64,000 nucleotides of DNA, from the NCBI GenBank assembly GCA_903869675.1, contig CAIQAB010000023.1, positions 1 through 64,000 on the forward strand, in the 5' to 3' direction. This DNA comes from an uncultured Verrucomicrobiota bacterium. Lineage in GTDB: Bacteria; Verrucomicrobiota; Verrucomicrobiia; Opitutales; Opitutaceae. Both the position numbers and the translations under genes were made by a program. Shown piece by piece: positions 61,649 through 64,000 of the stretch (position 1 is its first letter; every line of letters begins with the position of its first letter). The notes under the pieces were generated by a model. The model ran no database searches. It saw only the letters and a program-made list of their open reading frames with translations, and was not told where the DNA came from.

Positions 61649-63724
61649 ATGATGTCTTCTTTCTCGTCGTTCCGTTTGTTGTCCCGGTTTGCTGTGATTG
61701 CCGGGGTTTGCTTGGGGGCCCTCGCGTCAGGGCAGGCTGCAGGCATCTACACTCCGCCCGTCCTTGCGGATTGCGCGGCACCGGCTCAAGCCACCCTGCG
61801 GGTGAAGTTGCCCGCCGGCCCGGTGGCGCAGGCCCAGGCGGCGATTGACCGCGCCCGTCAGGCTAGCCCGAAGGCGTTTTTGGTGCTGGAGGCGGCGGGG
61901 GACGTGGAAATCCGCTCCGAGGCCCTGCGGTTAGGCTCGCGCATGAGTCTCCTGCTCTCCCCCCGTGCCGGACTCCGGGCGGCGGCGGGTTGCACGGCAG
62001 GGGCTTTGTTGCAGATCTCCGATGCTGAATCCGTGACCGTATCCTCGGCTGGCCCCGGTCCAGCGCGGCTGGATGGCGCGGGGTCGGCGCTGGTGGGCAT
62101 CGTGATCGAGCGCGGGCGCCGCATTTGTCTGGATGAGCTGGTGGTGCAGGGCTGCGGCCGCGCCGGCCTTGATTTTCAAGGCGTGGATGCCGCCGTGGTA
62201 AACGAGGCCGGCAGCGTGACACGCTGCGTTTTCACGGCCAACGGCGACGGTCTGCGGGTCGATCGCAGCGGGGGCTTCATGTGCCTGGATAATACGTTTC
62301 GCGGGCAGACTGGCACTGCGCTCACCATCACTTCGATCAACAGCGTCGTGGCCGGGAATACCTTCGCGCAAAATCAGGCCGCCATCCGCAGCGGTTCGGA
62401 TCGCGGCGTGATCACGCGCAACGAGATCCTCGACCGCGCCGCGCTCGCATTCACCCCCGCCAGTGCGGGCAACCTGGTTTCGGAAAACCGGGGCAACACC
62501 GCGGGCCTGGTCGTTGCGCTGGCCGGCAGCACCCAGCAGCTTTTTCGCAACAGCTGGACGGGCTCCGTGCAGATCGCCCCGGGTAGCGCCGATATGGTGC
62601 TGGTGGGCAATCCCGGCTTAACCGTGGACGGCGACGCCCGGGGCGCGCGGGTTTTCAACCCCCCCACCTTTAAGCAGCCGCATACGTCCCCCGTCATCGT
62701 GCCCGGCCTGGGCCGTTTCGATTTCACCGTGCCCGGCGGCAAGGCCCCGACCAAGCAGGAGAAAGCCGTTCCCGTCGATCTCGCCACCGTGCAAACCGCG
62801 CTCGACGCCGCCCGCGCCGAGCACCCCGGCACCGTTCTGGTCTTAAAACTCACCGGCGAATACGTCTCCCGCTCGCCCGAGGGCCTGAAGCTGCCGCCGG
62901 ATACTTGTGTCATTCTCGAGGGCCGGATCCTGGCCGATCTCGGGCTGCCGCTGGAGCCGATCTGGGTCCGTGGCGAGGCCACCAGCCAGCTCATCACCTT
63001 GCCTGCCGCCGGCTATGCTTCCGTCTCCGGCGGTCGCTTGGACGGCGCCCGCCAGGCGTCCTACCCGCTGAACGCCAAAACCGGCAGCCTCGCGCTGATC
63101 GAGGGCGTGCAGCTCGCCTCGGGCGCTCGCGATGGCCTCTACACCAAGACGCGCAATCCCGCCGATCCGCTCTTCGTTTACCAGTGCCAGGCCTACGCCA
63201 ATGGCAGCCGCGGCATCTGGGCCCACGTGGCCACGCGCGTGCATTCGATCGGCAATACCTGTATTTCTAATAACATGGATGGCATCGATCTCGACGCCGC
63301 CGCGGTCGATTGCACCGCGCTTTTCAACACCAGCAACGCCAACCGCCGCCACGGCGTGTTCATCGAGGAGGGCATCACCCACAACATCGTCTTCGGCAAT
63401 CAACTCAGCGGCAACGGCGGCGCCGGCGTGCACGTCTGGAATGAAGAGGTAAAGAAAAACACCGGCCCCAACATCATCGCGGCCAATATCTGCACCGCCA
63501 ACCGCCGCGGCGTGAGCAACGGGGGTCGCGCCGCCGATGTCTCCGCCCACGGAAATCTTTTTTTTAACAACGTCTGCCGCGATAACTGGCTGAATGGCGT
63601 GCTCGCCGGTAACAACCACGCCAGGGGTAGTTACTTCGCCCAGTCCGACATCGGCGGCAACCACGGCGCCGATATCGTGGGCGCCGAACCGGCGGTGTTT
63701 CTCTCCACCCCCGCGCTCCCGTAA
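61649..63724 (+). CDS. Secreted right-handed beta-helix protein
   Basis: The 691-residue protein has a signal peptide (1-30). Two beta-helix blocks have rungs of alternating Val/Ile/Asn. The first (about 100-300) includes DGLRVDRSGGFMCLDNTF and NSVVAGNTFAQNQAAI. The second (about 430-680) includes NGSRGIWAHVATRVHSIGN, NRRHGVFIEEGITHNIVFGN (20 residues) and GVLAGNNHA. Each block is introduced by a similar PVAQAQAAIDRARQ / VDLATVQTALDAARAEHPG segment, so the protein looks like an internal duplication. The fold suits a polysaccharide lyase or epimerase, but no catalytic set was assigned. Confidence 0.82.
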   Translation: MMSSFSSFRLLSRFAVIAGVCLGALASGQAAGIYTPPVLADCAAPAQATLRVKLPAGPVAQAQAAIDRARQASPKAFLVLEAAGDVEIRSEALRLGSRMSLLLSPRAGLRAAAGCTAGALLQISDAESVTVSSAGPGPARLDGAGSALVGIVIERGRRICLDELVVQGCGRAGLDFQGVDAAVVNEAGSVTRCVFTANGDGLRVDRSGGFMCLDNTFRGQTGTALTITSINSVVAGNTFAQNQAAIRSGSDRGVITRNEILDRAALAFTPASAGNLVSENRGNTAGLVVALAGSTQQLFRNSWTGSVQIAPGSADMVLVGNPGLTVDGDARGARVFNPPTFKQPHTSPVIVPGLGRFDFTVPGGKAPTKQEKAVPVDLATVQTALDAARAEHPGTVLVLKLTGEYVSRSPEGLKLPPDTCVILEGRILADLGLPLEPIWVRGEATSQLITLPAAGYASVSGGRLDGARQASYPLNAKTGSLALIEGVQLASGARDGLYTKTRNPADPLFVYQCQAYANGSRGIWAHVATRVHSIGNTCISNNMDGIDLDAAAVDCTALFNTSNANRRHGVFIEEGITHNIVFGNQLSGNGGAGVHVWNEEVKKNTGPNIIAANICTANRRGVSNGGRAADVSAHGNLFFNNVCRDNWLNGVLAGNNHARGSYFAQSDIGGNHGADIVGAEPAVFLSTPALP

Positions 63725-64000
63725 AGACCGCGCCCGCCGCTGGTCCTTTGCGTCCCTACAATCAAAATAAAAGCCCCTTCGGCAATGTAACAATTACATT
63801 TTTGGAGTTGGGGCCACTGGCCACACCGAGACGGCGGGCTTGTTTAGTGATTTTATTAAATATTTCATTAAGAATGTTTTAAAAAATAAAAACGGAAGGC
63901 GGACGAAGCCTGTTAAAGCGAAACAGCACTTTTTTCGCCCCCACATTTTGCGGTTGCTGCGGTTTATTTCTGAAGATGCATCATTAAAAAACATTGACAT
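63725..64000. promoter_or_regulatory. AT-rich intergenic region at right edge
   Basis: 276 bases without a convincing gene. AATGTAA-CAA-TTACATT (63784-63800) is a 7-bp inverted repeat and could be an operator. Stretches of T and A follow. The last bases read ACATTGACAT and may contain a -35 element for a gene beyond the edge. A minus-strand frame at 63794-64000 is judged spurious. Confidence 0.35.

Noticed and set aside
63794-64000. 68-codon leftward frame at the right edge
   Set aside because: Low-complexity Lys/Phe-rich translation of AT-rich intergenic DNA, without a clear start signal and cut by the window edge.

Overview
The window looks like a chromosomal segment of a Verrucomicrobiota member, most likely class Opitutae. 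This is inferred from gene content: a PEP-CTERM anchored protease, a secreted protein with autotransporter-type beta-strand repeats but no barrel, a GH29 fucosidase, a secreted FAD oxidoreductase, and mostly Shine-Dalgarno-poor start sites. No rRNA, tRNA, CRISPR array, insertion sequence or prophage was found. Most of the window is GC-rich. About 21.7-25.4 kb is clearly AT-richer, and 25.5-35.6 kb is intermediate.

1-21.7 kb is housekeeping, mostly on the minus strand: a TorF-type porin (cut by the left edge), a small lipoprotein, glutamate synthase large subunit gltB, a glutaredoxin, uvrC, cinA, purC, an EamA-type transporter, RNase E/G, rodA, a periplasmic cyclophilin, a YgiQ radical SAM protein and glycine decarboxylase gcvP. 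Inside it, a 5' fragment of a class II aldolase gene lies antisense to the end of a small secreted-protein gene, which looks like a rearrangement scar.

21.7-25.4 kb holds a membrane protein, dnaN, pssA and a RelE/ParE-like ORF, all on the minus strand. The dnaN-pssA gap is very AT-rich and carries DnaA-box-like 9-mers. Gene direction changes here: mainly minus to the left, mainly plus to the right up to about 35 kb. Base use on the plus strand appears to change from C-leaning to G/T-leaning. A perfect parS palindrome lies in mnmG, with weaker matches in mnmE and at the rodA stop codon. I infer that the replication origin is at or near 24 kb.

25.5-35.6 kb is a plus-strand run: a sugar-type ABC importer whose binding protein is fused to its first permease, the second permease, a four-PAS SpoIIE-type phosphatase, a PHP phosphatase, mnmE and mnmG. 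No ABC ATPase is encoded nearby. 35.6-46.2 kb is mixed: recQ, a DUF1295 protein overlapping a CFA-type methyltransferase, a glyoxalase-like protein, a GH3-family acyl-adenylating enzyme with an alpha/beta hydrolase, an RluA pseudouridine synthase, a PEP-CTERM subtilase and yjdM.

46.3-64 kb is a carbohydrate-utilisation region. Exported products are the GH29 fucosidase, a double-SGNH esterase with an FAD oxidoreductase, the beta-strand-repeat protein and a beta-helix protein. A GH2 enzyme without a signal peptide, a sugar MFS transporter and a LacI regulator suggest that glycan is trimmed outside the cytoplasm, imported as oligosaccharide and cleaved inside. The substrate cannot be read from the sequence.
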